NCBI RefSeq assembly: GCF_963678635.1 | Contig: NC_087067.1 | Span: 44,953,629 to 45,017,628, forward strand | Source of the DNA: Symsagittifera roscoffensis | Lineage: Eukaryota; Xenacoelomorpha; Acoela; Convolutidae | Direction of reading: 5' to 3' | DNA length: 64,000 bases | Shown here: piece by piece, positions 45,887-58,686 of the stretch | Layout of the letters: each line of letters opens with the position of its first letter | Position numbering within the stretch: the stretch's first letter is position 1 | Position numbers and translations under genes: made by a program | The notes under the pieces: generated by a model | The model's database searches: none | What the model saw: only the letters and a program-made list of their open reading frames with translations | What the model was told of the DNA's origin: nothing

Positions 45887-46800
45887 TTGTTTGACCTAAT
45901 AAAACGACAAATTTACACGGTTAAACGTGCTATCAAACAGAAACGAAAAACAACATTGGAGCCTCCCACGGTCAATGAACTGGAAAACGCTGGGGATAAA
46001 AGCCTCGAAACAGCTGTTAACTTGCCTACGTACATGTCACCTGCCAGAACTGTTCAACGGCAACGAGCAACTGATTCTGCAAAAAGAGGTGAAGAGCAAA
46101 AAATCCTGGCCTTCAGACACCTGAAAGAAATCAATCCAGGATTTGAGCCCTCACAGACTTTGGTGAATTTGAGAAGGCTTCAATAAACGCTTTTGCAGGT
46201 ATTCAAGGAAGTAACTATAAATGGTTGCTTCTTTCAGTTTGCTCAGGTCAAGTGGCTCAAAATTCAGGAGATTGGATTAGCAACAATTTATCGAGAAGAT
46301 AAAAAACACGCATGCTTCTAAATGGAATCGTTGCTTTGGAACCAATACCTGAGCTCGACTGGCATGGCTGCTTTATGCTGTTAAATTTCTGACAAAATTG
46401 ACGATCCCCCTTACTAACTAGATTACGATTATTTTGAATCAACGATTATTTTGAGTCAGCGATTATTTTGAATCAACTTGGGTTGGAACTATCCTCCAAG
46501 GACGCAGAGGGGTTGGGCAATTCCCTATTTCACTCTGGAATCGGTTCAAAACCGCCAAAAATGGAAGACAGAAAAGCAACAATTCGGTCGAGGGATGGCA
46601 TAGCGCCTTCCAGGTGGGGATGGGGTGCGCTCACTTCTGCCACTCACAAATTTATCCAATTTCTGAAGAAAAAAAAACGATGTCTGTCGGAGAACAAATT
46701 GGTGAGAATAACTGCCAAAGAAAATGCCACTAAGGTGGCAAAACACGAAAAAAGCCAAGCCAGATTAGTTGAACTCCTTAAACATTATAGCAACAATTAA
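45887..46800 (+). mobile_element. MULE-type transposase relic
   Basis: A broken transposase region. The frame 45887-46186 (KRAIKQKRKTTLEPPTVNEL...) fits the charged linker seen in animal MULE/Phantom-like transposases. A second frame at about 46480-46680 reads FESTWVG, FPISLWNRF and NNSVEGWHSAFQ, the usual C-terminal block (family pattern: FPIxxWN ... RTNNxVEGWHxxF). Several stops and a shift lie between them, so it is inactive. Base composition is less AT-rich than the surroundings. No TIRs were found. Confidence 0.6.
46427..46475 (+). repeat. 17-bp tandem repeat, three copies
   Basis: CGATTATTTTGAATCAA, CGATTATTTTGAGTCAG and CGATTATTTTGAATCAA in a row, within the MULE relic. Function unknown. 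Confidence 0.75.
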
Positions 46801-47806
46801 ATTCTGAAGCAACTTGATGGCTTCTCGTTCAATTTTGATTTTTAGTCTTTGTTCTTTAACCCTTTCATCTAAATTCTTTTTATCTGATCAAAGCTTTTAC
46901 CGCTACTAATTACTACGAGTCTTCGCGTGCTGCGAATAGTCGCTTGTTACAAATGCTGCAAACGCTGCGCTAGCTAAACTTATGATAGTTGTATCCCTAA
47001 CATTTTGAAGGGTCCCTGAAGACATTTTTCGTGCTCAAAATCAGCCAAAACAGGGCGAGCATTTATGTAATTGTGTTTTTGACATTTTCTTTTAAATTGC
47101 GGGACTCAACTTTAATTGCTTCATTAGATCTTTCCCAGATCCCCATATTTTTTCTGAAATTCTGTTCTGTTCAAAATGACTTTTGATGCTCTAAATCGCA
47201 ATTTAACTAGTGGTGCAACATTCGCTCGAAAATAGCCTTCGAATATTTGTCAGCAACATTCGAACATTCGTCGAACCTAGACACATTCGATATTTCATTG
47301 GGTTTATCCGTATTCTCAAAAAAAATGAAAGCCAATCAAATTCATCCACAATAATTTCAGTTCAAGAGATGTAGAAATAATGAAATTAGGCCGTTTAGTG
47401 CATAAGACCCCGGGGTTCCTAACGTAAATAGTGCCTAAAAAAATGTTCAATTTCGTGCTTTGGCGATGTCAGTTTAAGTATCGAATTAGTTTGCGCGAAT
47501 GGGGCATGATAATTAAGTTTGAGAAAAAGTTTTAAAAAGACCGACAGGGGCATTTAGTTATTTATTTGCCTAAAAGTGATGTAATTTGGGATTGGCACAA
47601 TGACACCCCTCTCTCACAGTTGGTTTTTACCGGGACCCCTCTATCACACTTCTACCCATAAATCATTTATATAAAGGGAGGTCGAATGTTTTAAAGAGCC
47701 AACAGTTGTTATTCGAAATCAGCTGTTCAAATAATGTGTTCAGTTGGCGGTACATATTGATAATTCTGTACCATATTATAAAACGATATGCTGCAAAAAA
47801 CAATTC
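46801..47806. other. Intergenic region, no gene recognised
   Basis: Contains several CATTCG words around 47220-47295 and a direct repeat with ACCCCTCT...TCACA near 47605-47650. A TTTTTT run (plus-strand A at 47795-47800) sits just past the tRNA 3' end on the minus strand and fits a Pol III terminator. Confidence 0.45.
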
Positions 47807-47878
47807 TGACCCCGACGTGATTCGAACACGCAACCTTCTGATCTGGAGTCAGACGCGCTACCGTTGCGCCACGGAGTC
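47807..47878 (-). tRNA. tRNA-Trp (anticodon CCA)
   Basis: 72 nt on the minus strand, without an intron or encoded CCA tail. Acceptor stem GACTCCG pairs with CGGGGTC (one T-G wobble). A box TGGCGCAACGGTAG, anticodon arm CTGACTCCAGATCAG with CCA in the loop, B box GGTTGCGTGTTCGAATC. The sequence is almost the standard animal tRNA-Trp. A run of six T lies about 6 nt past the 3' end. The rest of the arms pair well, so it is probably functional. Confidence 0.95.
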
Positions 47879-48060
47879 CTTGCAAATAGCACAGCTCAAG
47901 TCTAAATGTACCAAAGAAGACACACCATCAACACAAACTAATCATGACAAAAAGCCATCAACACAACCAACCATGACATCAAAAGACCACTCAACCACAA
48001 TCAAAGCATATCATAAGTTTACCAAAAATTGTGGGCCTTTTCTGATATACGGCCCAAAAT

Positions 48061-48279
48061 GGCTCTTTTCCAGTTCCCCCCCTTTCAAAATACCGAGTTT
48101 TATGTTTGTTCTACGTGTTATTACGGCTAAATGCGTGATGTTACGCTGTAAAGTATGAAGAACAAATCTGTTCACAGTTGTCGATTTGTTCAGCACGCCA
48201 AATTTCATTGCATTATGACAACGTTAAATAAGCTTTTCAAAATTGAATTTGCAAGGTGGGGGGAAACTGGAAAAGAGCC
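48061..48279 (+). mobile_element. TIR element, GGCTCTTTTCC family, copy 2
   Basis: 219 bp, ends GGCTCTTTTCCAGTTCCCCC and CTGGAAAAGAGCC. Perfect 8-bp duplication CCCAAAAT at 48053-48060 and 48280-48287. Nearly identical through its length to copy 1 at 1388-1601, which suggests recent movement. Confidence 0.88.
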
Positions 48280-48294
48280 CCCAAAATTGCCTAA

Positions 48295-48517
48295 GGCTCT
48301 TTTCCAGTTTCTCACCCCCCTCGAAAAATTACAAAATAAAACTGTTCAAAAATTGTTCACACGGCATTTACCATGTTATAAATGTTGGGAAAATTTGTTC
48401 ACCTGTTCACGCTGACACGTTTTAATGCAGTTTACAAATATGAAAAGTAATTTTAAATAGACTTTCCTTTAATGAATTTCAGAAAAATCAAAGAGGCGGG
48501 GAAACTGGAAAAGAGCC
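48295..48517 (+). mobile_element. TIR element, GGCTCTTTTCC family, copy 3
   Basis: 223 bp with GGCTCTTTTCCAGTTTCTCACC at the left and GGGGAAACTGGAAAAGAGCC at the right. It lies only 15 bp after copy 2 but is a different subtype inside. Its flanks (TTGCCTAA and GCTGTTAA) do not match, so the duplication is lost or the ends were recombined. Confidence 0.75.
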
Positions 48518-48770
48518 GCTGTTAATAGTTGTTAATATATTATATATGTTGAAATATGCAGTCAGAATTTCAGCAAATTGATTTTCCGTGCTCTCCCAAA
48601 GCCTTAAAAAGACTCAGGTTCAAATAATGTATATTTTCAGACGTTCTCTCAAAGTCGAGAAAACTGTTATAAGATAATTGATTCATGTGTCTTTATGTTG
48701 GCATATTACTAAAATTTCGATCTTTTCTAAAAAATTTTTGGTTACTTAGGCTTATAAAATAACGTACTGC

Positions 48771-49124
48771 CAGGGGCGGATCTAGATTTTTTCGAGGGGG
48801 TGGGGCGGACTTTCAAAGAAAAATTTCGAAAATTTAGTCGACTTTTTTTTAGGTCGACTGAATTGTTTTTCCGAGCTCTTCAATGCACTACAAAATCCTT
48901 GTTTTGGCCAAAATTCCTGTGCCGCAGGCGAAATTTTGAAAAATACAGGCCAAAAAGAGGCGTTTTTAGGAACGTTTTTGGAAAATTTTACCAAAAAATT
49001 GTTTTTTTTTTCGGCGCGCGCTCCCCACTCAAAATTAGTATATATTGGCGCCTTTAGCAAACTTTTTAGGATTCGTCACCAAAAATGGATATCTCAAAAT
49101 AATATTAAGGAGGGACCGCCCCTG
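48771..49124 (-). mobile_element. hAT-like element, inverted partial copy
   Basis: Opposite direction to the intact element at 19094. Left end CAGGGGCGGATCTAGATTTT corresponds to that element's right end, followed by AGTCGAC(T/A-rich)GGTCGAC, GGCGCGCGCTCCCC and GGCGCC. It stops at GACCGCCCCTG, lacking the region next to the other terminus. The 8 bp on each side (CGTACTGC and AAATACTC) do not match. Confidence 0.7.
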
Positions 49125-49158
49125 AAATACTCAGAATTACTCTAGTGATTATAACAAG

Positions 49159-49602
49159 AGCGGATTTGGAGGGGGGCGGTCGGACACATCAGGGATTCGA
49201 CCCCCTGCCGACCCAAAGGGTCCCCCTTGTACTATTTTGAAATATTCATTTTTGGTGACGGACCTTAAAAGAATTCTGAAGGCGCCTTTTGGGCGCCAAT
49301 ATATAGTACTTTTGAGGGGGGAGCGCGCGCCGAAAAAATGCAATTTTGGTCATGGTTTTTTTGCCTAAAAAGTTTGATTCTTTTCGGCGCGCGTTCCCCC
49401 TCAAAATGAGTTTATTTTGGCGCCAAAGGCGCCTTCAGAAAGTTTTTAGGGACCATCGCCAAACATGGATATATCAAAATAGTACAAAGAGGGGACCCTT
49501 TGGGGCGGCAAGGGGTAGGGGGTCGAATCCCTGACGGAGGGGTTGAACCCTGAGGGAGGGGTAGAGGGGGATGCGTCTGCCCCTCCCTAAATCCGCCCCT
49601 AG
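49159..49602. mobile_element. Foldback composite of two hAT-like ends
   Basis: From AGCGGATTTGGAGGGGGGCGG to CTAAATCCGCCCCTAG. Both halves derive from the same (left) side of the hAT-like element: GGATTCGACCCCCTGCC, CAAAGGGTCCCCC, GGCGCC and GAGCGCGCGCC occur once forward and once as the inverse complement, meeting near 49375. The other terminus of the element is absent. It would fold into a hairpin of about 200 bp. Confidence 0.7.
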
Positions 49603-50216
49603 CCAGAAACTTTTCAGATTGGAAATTAAAGTAACTATATTGTTTATATCAAGAAATTTGCTCGTTTCAATTTATTTTACGATGTGTTGGGTTAACTTAT
49701 TGATCAACAAAACTCAATTTAGCCTTTTTTGAAGTCTTCACCTTAAAATGGCGAGGGCGAGATAACACAGAAAAACGAAACAAAAAATTTGTTTGAATAA
49801 ATACTGCGACATTTTTTTGAATGGCGAACTCATAATTATTCAAGGATTTGAGAGCTCTAGGTGTCTTATTCTCAATTGCCCAGGTTATTTTCAAGGGACC
49901 ACTCCAACATAGTAGTTCCATTTCAACCAATCAGATGCGGGATTTACGATGTAATTTTAAAATAACAACAAGATCAGTTTAGGGCCGAGATTGTACGTTT
50001 GATCCGATATGACTAAGAAATGCCGGGGATCTACTAAACAATCTCCCCCTCTATGGTGCTTACTTAAGTATCTCCACCCCTTTAAATAAATGCAGTAAAT
50101 TATCACTGAGCTTTCTATTGTGAATTCTAATTCTGATGCATTCTGATTGGTCGAAAAATCAACCATTCTGATCTAGTTAACAAGAAGATCCAATGCCGGT
50201 AGAAGTATGATAGTTG
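49603..50216. other. Spacer before the satellite array
   Basis: AT-rich, no gene seen. It ends in the 8-bp target sequence GATAGTTG of the next TIR element. Confidence 0.4.
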
Positions 50217-50439
50217 GGCTCTTTTCCACTTTCCCCACATTTCAATGTTTCAGCGTTTTTACAGCTGTCTTACGTGTTATTATGGCTGATGCGTGATTTT
50301 ACGATTAAAGGTTTGAACAGCAAATGTTTTCACAAAAGTTACTTTGTTTACCAATTATCATACAATGTTTCATTACATAATAATGTAAAGTTAATTTATC
50401 AAAAAAAATCAAATGAATGCGGGGAAGTGGAAAAGAGCC
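50217..50439 (+). mobile_element. TIR element, GGCTCTTTTCC family, copy 4
   Basis: 223 bp. Ends GGCTCTTTTCCACTTTCCCC and GGGGAAGTGGAAAAGAGCC. Perfect duplication GATAGTTG at 50209-50216 and 50440-50447. More diverged inside than copies 1 and 2. It sits about 40 bp before the satellite array. Confidence 0.85.
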
Positions 50440-52189
50440 GATAGTTGGAATACCTAGAATTGAGATGACAGTACAAGTATGATCAGACCATTTCACAGTT
50501 AACTTCCAATTACAGCTAGGCAATGAGTACCGAATCCAGGCTTCTATTTCCTGGGCTTCGTGGGACTAAGGTTTACTTCCAATTAAAGCTAGGCACTGAG
50601 TACCGCAACCAAGCTTCTATTTCCTGGGCTTCGTGAGACTAAAGTTTCTTAAACTTACATTCGAGTAATTTATTTAATTATCTTAGTTTTCCGATCAACT
50701 CTAGAAGAGAATTCATTGTGCTGGTATAAACTATTATTAGATGCCAGTGCTAGTTTTCCAAACAACTCTAGAGGCGAATTCAATGTGCTGGTATAAACTA
50801 TTATTAGATGCCATTGCTACTGAATTTTGCAATTTTATTGGATGACCCTTTGAACAAGCTCGAAAATTCCTCAAACTCAAAATTCAATATTCTTGAAGCC
50901 ACTTGGCCGATGTAATTTTGTCACAGCATAGTTCAACAAGCGACTTGAAAATTGGTTGATCTTTAGTTAGCTATGTGTTCGGTTATTTGTTTATTTTTCG
51001 GCGAATTGAGCTTCCGAATGAGCTTTTGTCTCGGCTATTTCACATGGCCAGAAATGGCCAGTTTCAATATCGGACCATTTCAATGTTAACTTCCAATTAA
51101 AGTTAGGCACTGAGTACCGAATCCAGGCTTCTATTTCCTGGGCTTCGTGGGACTAAGGTTTACTTCCAATTAAAGCTAGGCACTGAGTACCGCATCCAAG
51201 CTTCTATTTCCTGGGCTTCGTGGGACTAAAGTTTCAACTTACAATCGAGTAATTTATTTAATTATCTTAGTTTTCCAATCAACTCTAGAAAAGAATTCAT
51301 TGTGCTGGTATAAATTATAAATAGATGCCATTGCTAGTTTTCCAATCAACTCTAGAGGAGAATTCATTGTGCTGGTATACATTATTATCAGATGCCATTG
51401 CTTCTGAAATTTGTAGTTTCATTGGAGGACCCATTGATCAAACTCGAAAACTCCTCAAACTCAAAATTCAATATTCTTGAAGCCAGTTGGCCGATGTAAT
51501 TTTGTCACAGCATAGTTCAACCAGCGACTTGAATGTTGGTTGATCTTAAGTTAGCAATGTTTTCGGTTCTTTGTTTATTTTTCGGCGAAATGAGCTTCGG
51601 AATGAAATTTTGTCTCGGCTATTTCACATGGTCAGTCTCAATATCGGACCATTTCACAGTTAACTTCCAATTAAAGCTAGGCACTGAGTACCGCATCCAG
51701 GCTTCTATTTCCTGGGCTTCGTGGGACTAAAGTGTCTTCGACTTACATTCGAGTAATTTATTTAATTATCTTAGTTTTCCAATCAACTCTAGAGAATTTA
51801 TTGTGCTGGTACAAACTATTATTAGATGCCATTGCTAGGTTTCCAATCAACTCTAGAGGCGAATTCATTGTGCTGGTATAAGCTATTATCAGATGCCATT
51901 GCTACTGAAATTTGTAATTTCATTGGAGGACCCTTTGAAAAAGCTCGAAAACTCCTTAAACTCAAAATTCAATATTCTTGAAACCACTTGGCGGGTGTAA
52001 TTTTGTCACAGCATAAATCAACAAGCGACTTGAATCTTGGTTGATCTTTAGTTAGCAATGTTTTCGGTCCTTTGTTTATTTTTCGGCGAAATGAGCTTCG
52101 GAATGAGCTTTTGTCTCGGCTATTTCACATGGTCAGAAATGGTCAGTCTCAAAATCGGACCATTTCACAGTTAACTTCCAATTACAGCT

Positions 52190-54385
52190 AGGCACTGAGT
52201 ACCGCAACCAAGCTTCTATTTCCTGGGCTTTGTGAGACTAAAGTTTCTTAAACTTACATTCGAGTAATTTATTTAATTATCTTAGTTTTCCGATCAACTC
52301 TAGAAGAGAATTTATTGTGCTGGTATAAACTATTATTAGATGCCATTGCTAGTTTTCCAATCAACTCTAGAGGCGAATTCATTGTGCTGGTATAAACTAC
52401 TTTTAGATACCATTGCTACTGAATTTTGCAATTTTATTGGATGACCCTTTGAACAAGCTCGAAAATTCCTCAAACTCAAAATTCAATATTCTTGAAGCCA
52501 CTTGGCCGATGTAATTTTGTCACAGCAAAATTCAACAAGCGACTTGAATGTTGGTTGATCTTTAGTTAGCAATGTTTTCGGTCCTTTGTTTATTTTTCGG
52601 CGAAATGAGCTTCGGAATGAGCTTTTGTCTCGGCTATTTCACATGGTCAGAAATGGTCAGTCTCAAAATCGGACCATTTCAATGTTAACTTCCAATTAAA
52701 GTTAGGCACTAAGTACCGAATCCAAGCTTCTATTTCCTGGGCTTCGTGGGACTAAGGTTTACTTCCAATTAAAGCTAGGCACTGAGTACCGCATCCAGGC
52801 TTCTATTTCCTGGACTTCGTGGGACTAAAGTTTCAACTTAAAATCGAGTAATTTATTTAATTATCTTAGTTTTCCAATCAACTCTAGAAAAGAATTCATT
52901 GAGCTGGTATAAATTATTATTAGATGCCATTGCTAGTTTTCCAATCAACTCTAGAGTAGAATTCATTGTGCTGGTATAAACTATTATCAGATGCCATTGC
53001 CACTGAAATTTGTAATTTCATTGGAGGACCCTTTGAACAAACTCGAAAACTCCTCAAACTCAAAATTAAAAATTCTTGAAGCCACTTGGCCGATGTAATT
53101 TTGTCACAGCATAGTTCAACCAGCGACTTGAATGTTGGTTGATCTTTAGTTAGCAATGTTTTCGGTCCTTTGTTTATTTTTCGGCGAAATGAGCTTCGGA
53201 ATGAGCTTTTGTCTCGGCTATTTCACATGGTCAGAAATGGTCAGTCTCAAAATCGGACCATTTCACAGTTAACTTCCAATTACAGCTAGGCACTGAGTAC
53301 CGCAACCAAGCTTCTATTTCCTGGGCTTTGTGAGACTAAAGTTTCTTAAACTTACATTCGAGTAATTTATTTAATTATCTTAGTTTTCCGATCAACTCTA
53401 GAAGAGAATTTATTGTGCTGGTATAAACTATTATTAGATGCCATTGCTAGTTTTCCAATCAACTCTAGAGGCGAATTCATTGTGCTGGTATAAACTACTT
53501 TTAGATACCATTGCTACTGAATTTTGCAATTTTATTGGATGACCCTTTGAACAAGCTCGAAAATTCCTCAAACTCAAAATTCAATATTCTTGAAGCCACT
53601 TGGCCGATGTAATTTTGTCACAGCAAAATTCAACAAGCGACTTGAAAATTAGTTGATCTTTAGTTAGCTATGTGTTCGGTCATTTGTTTATTTTGAGGCG
53701 AATTGAGCTTCCGAATGAGCTTTTGTCTCGGCTATTTCACATGGCCAGAAATGGTCAGTTTCAAAATCGGACCATTTCAATGTTAACTTCCAATTAAAGT
53801 TAGGCACTAAGTACCGAATCCAAGCTTCTATTTCCTGGGCTTCGTGGGACTAAGGTTTACTTCCAATTAAAGCTAGGCACTGAGTACCGCATCCAGGCTT
53901 CTATTTCCTGGACTTCGTGGGACTAAAGTTTCAACTTAAAATCGAGTAATTTATTTAATTATCTTAGTTTTCCAATCAACTCTAGAAAAGAATTCATTGA
54001 GCTGGTATAAATTATTATTAGATGCCATTGCTAGTTTTCCAATCAACTCTAGAGTAGAATTCATTGTGCTGGTATAAACTATTATCAGATGCCATTGCCA
54101 CTGAAATTTGTAATTTCATTGGAGGACCCTTTGAACAAACTCGAAAACTCCTCAAACTCAAAATTAAAAATTCTTGAAGCCACTTGGCCGATGTAATTTT
54201 GTCACAGCATAGTTCAACCAGCGACTTGAATGTTGGTTGATCTTAAGTTAGCAATGTTTTCGGTCCTTTGTTTATTTTTCGGCGAAATTAGCTTCGGAAT
54301 GAGGTTTTGTCTCGGCTATTTCACATGGTCAGAAATGGTCAGTCTCAATATCGGACCAATTCCCAGTTAACTTCCAATTAAAGCT
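52190..54385 (+). repeat. Higher-order repeat, period 1098 bp (two copies)
   Basis: Anchors 52190, 52704, 53288, 53802 and 54386 give intervals 514, 584, 514, 584. The two 1098-bp blocks share private variants, for example CTGGGCTTTGTGAGAC, the TACTTTTAGATACC change and CAGCAAAATTCAAC, and the 73-bp head duplication in the second monomer. Confidence 0.85.
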
Positions 54386-57300
54386 GGGCACTGAGTACCG
54401 CATCCAGGTTTCTATTTCCTGGGCTTCGTGGGATTAAAATTTCTTCGACTTACATTCGAGTAATTTATTTAATTATCTTAGTATTCCAATCAACTCAGAG
54501 AATTTATTGTGCTGGTATAAACTATTATTAGATGCCATTGATAGTTTTTCAATCAACTCTAGAGGCGAATTCCTTGTGCTGGTATAAACTATTATCAGAT
54601 GCCATTGCTACTGATATTTGTTATTTCATTGGAGGACCCTTTGAACAAGCTCGAAAACTCCTCAGACCCAAAATTCAATATTCTTGAAGCCACTTGGCCG
54701 ATGTAATTTTGTCACAGCATAGTTCAACCAGCGACTTGAATGTTGGTTGATCTTAGGTTAGCCATGTTTTTGGTCCTTTGTTTATTTTTCGGGGAAATGA
54801 GCTTCGGAATGAGGTTTTGTCTCGGCTATTTCACATGGTCAGAAATGGTCAGTCTCAATATCGGACCATTTCACAGTTAACTTCCAATTAAAGCTAGGCA
54901 CTGAGTACCGCATCCAGGCTTCTATTTCCTGGGCTTCGTGGGACTAAAGTTTCTTCGACTTACATTCGAGTAATTTATTTATTTATCTTAGTTTTCCAAT
55001 CAACTCTAGAAGAGAATTTATTGTGCTGGTATAAACTATTATTAGATGCCATTGCTAGTTTTGCAATCAAATCTAGAGGCGAACTCATTGTGCTGGTATA
55101 AACTATTATTAGATGCCATTGCTAGTTTTCCAATCAACTCTAGAGGCGAATTCATTGTGCTGGTATAAACTATTATCAATTGCCATTGCTACTGAAATTT
55201 GTAATTTCATTGGAGGACCCTTTGAACAAGCTCGAAAACTCCTTAAACTCAAAATTCAATATTCTTGAAGCCACTTGGCGGGTGTAATTTTGCCACAGTA
55301 TAGTTCAACAAGCGACTTGAATGTTGGTTGATCTTTAGTTAGCAATTTTTTCGGTCCTTTGTTTATTTTTCGGCGAAATGAGCTTCGGAATGAGCTTTTG
55401 TCTCGGCTATTTCACATGTTCAGAAATGGTCAGTCTCAATATCGGATCATTTCACAGTTAACTTCCAATTAAAGCTAGGCACTGAGTACCGCATCAAGGT
55501 TTCTATTTCCTGGGCTTGGTGGGACTAAAGTTTCTTCGACTTACATTCGAGTAATTTATTTAACTATCTTAGTTTTCCAATCAACTCTAGAAGAGAAATT
55601 ATTGTCCTGCTATAAACTATTATTAGATGCCATTGCTATTTTTCCAATCAACTCTAGAGGCGAATTCAATGTGCTGGTATAAACTATTATTAGATGCCAT
55701 TGCTACTGAATTTTGCAATTTTATTGGATGACCCTTTGAACAAGCTCGAAAACTCCTCAAACCCAAAATTCAATATTCTTGATGTCACTTGGCCGATGTA
55801 ATTTTGTCACAGCATAGTTCAACCAGCGACTTGAATGTTGGTTGATCTTAAGTTAGCAATGTTTTCAGTCCTTTGTTTATTTTTCGGCGAAATGAGCTTC
55901 GGAATGAGGTTTTGTCTCGGCTATTTCACATGGTCAGAAATAGTCAGTCTGAAAATCGGGCCATTTCACAGTTAACTTCCAATTAAAGCTAGGCACTGAG
56001 TACCGCATCCAGGCTTCTATTTCCTGGGCTTCGTGGGACTTAAGTTTCTTCGACTTACATTCGAGTAATTTATTTAATTATCTTAGTTTTCCAATCAACT
56101 CTAGAAGAGAATTTATTGTGCTGGTATAAACTATTATTAGATGCCATTGCTAGTTTTCCAATCAACTCTAGAGGCGAATTCATTGTGCTGGTATAAACTA
56201 TTAACGGATGCCATTGCTACTGAAATTTGTAATTTCATTGGAGGACCCTTTGAACAAGCTCGAAAACACCTCAGACCCAAAAATCAAAATTCCTGAAGCC
56301 ACTTGGCCGATGTAATTTTGTCACAGCATAGTTCAACCAGCGACTCTAATGTTGGTGGATCTTTAGTTAGCAATGTTTTCGGTCCCTTGTTTATTTTCGG
56401 CGAAATGAGCTTCGGAATGAGCTTTTGTCTCGGCTATTTCACATGTTCAGAAATGGTCAGTCTCAATATCGGAACATTTCACAGTTAACTTCCAATTAAA
56501 GCTAGGCACTGAGTACCCCATCCAGGCTTCTATTTCCTGGGCTTCGTGGGACTAAAGTTTCTTCGACTTACAATGGAGTAATTTATTTAACTATCTTAGT
56601 TTTCCAATCAACTCTAGAATATAATTTATTGTGCTGGTATAAACTATTATTAGATGCCATTGCTAGTTTTCCAATCAAATCTAGAGGCCAATTCATTGTG
56701 CTGGTATAAACTATTATCAGATGCCATTGCTACTGAAATTTGTAATTTCATTGGAGGACCCTTTGAACAAGCTCGAAAACTCCTCAGACCCAAAATTCAA
56801 TATTCTTGAAACCACTTGGCCGATGTAATTTCGTCACAGCATAGTTCAACCAGCGACTTGAATGTTGGTTGATCTTTAGTTAGCAATGTTTTCGGTCCTT
56901 TGTTTATTTTTCGGCGAAATGAGCTTCGGAATGAGCTTTTGTCTCGGCTATTTCACATGTTCAGAAATGGTCAGTCTCAATATCGGACCACTTCACAGTT
57001 AATTTCCAATTAAAGCTAGGCACTGAGTACCGCATCCAGGCTTCTATTTCCTGGGCTTCGTGGGACTAAAGCTTCTTCGACTTACATTCGAGTAATTTAT
57101 TTAATTATCTTAGTTTTCCAATCAACTCTAGAAGATAATTTATTGTGCTGGTATAAACTATTATTAGATGCCATTGCTAGTTTTCCAATCAAATCTAGAG
57201 GCGAATTCATTGTGCTGGTATAAACTATTATAAGATGTCATTGCCAGTTTTCCAATCAACTCTAGAGGCGAATTCATTGTGCTGGTATATATTATCAGAT

Positions 57301-58686
57301 GCCATTGCTACTGAAATTTGTAATTTCATTCGAGGACCCTTTGAACAAGCTCGAAAACTCCTTAAACTCAAAATTCAATATTCTTGAAGCCACTTGGCGG
57401 GTGTAATTTTGTCACAGCATAGTTCAACCAGCGACTTGAATGTTGGTTGATCTTTAGTTAGCAATGTTTTCGGTCCTTTGTTTACTTTTCGGCGAAATGA
57501 GCTTCGGAATGAGCTTTTGTCTCGGCTATTTCAATGTTCAGAAATGGTCAGTCTCAATATCGGACCACTTCAAAGTTAATTTCCAATTAAAGCTAGGCAC
57601 TGAGTACCGCATCCAGGCTTCTATTTCCTGGGCTTCGTGGGACTAAAGTTTCTTCGACTTACATTCGAGTAATTTATTTAATTATCTTGAATTTCCAATC
57701 AACTCTAGAAGATAATTTATTGTGCTGGTATAAACTATTATTAGATGCCATTGCTAGTTTTCCAATCAAATCTAGAGGCGAATTCATTGTGCTGGTATAA
57801 AATATTATAAGATGTCATTGCTAGTTTTCCAATCAACTCTAGAGGCGAATTCATTGTGCTGGTATATATTATCAGATGCCATTGCTACTGAAATTTGTAA
57901 TTTCATTCGAGGACCCTTTGAACAAGCTCGAAAACTCCTTAAACTCAAAATTCAATATTCTTGAAGCCACTTGGCGGGTGTAATTTTGTCACAGCATAGT
58001 TCAACAAGCGACTTGAATGTTGGTTGATCTATAGTTAGCAATGTTTTCGGTCCTTTGTTTATTTTTCGGCGAAATGAGCTTCGGAATGAGCTTTTGTCTC
58101 GGCTATTTCACATGTTCAGAAATGGTCAGTCTCAATATCGGACCATTTCACAGTTAACTTCCAATTAAAGCTAGGCACTGAGTACCGCATCCAGGCTTCT
58201 ATTTCCTGGGCTTCGTGGGACTAAAGTTTCTTCGACTTAAAATGGAGTAATTTATTTAACTATCTTAGTTTTCCAATCAACTCTAGAATTTAATTTATTG
58301 TGCTGGTATAAACTATTATTAGATGCCATTGCTAGTTTTCCAATCAAATCTAGAGGCAAATTCATTGTGCTGGTATAAACTATTATCAGATGCCATTGCT
58401 ACTGAAATTTGTAATTTCATTCGAGGACCCTTTGAACAAGCTCGAAAACTCCTCAGACCCAAAATTCAATATTCTTGAAACCACTTGGCCGATGTAATTT
58501 TGTCACAGCATAGTTCAACCAGCGACTTGAATGTTGGTTGATCTTAAGTTAGCAATGTTTTCAGTCCTTTGTTTATTTTTCGGCGAAATGAGCTTCGGAA
58601 TGAGGTTTTGTCTCGGCTATTTCACATGGTCAGAAATAGTCAGTCTCAAAATCGGGCCATTTCACCGTTAACTTCCAATTAAAGCT

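Noticed and set aside
52920-53156. Open frame of 78 codons on the minus strand of the satellite, seen again at 62487-62717
   Set aside because: It has no ATG at its start (the first codon is TTG) and is broken in most monomers. It follows the repeat rather than a gene.
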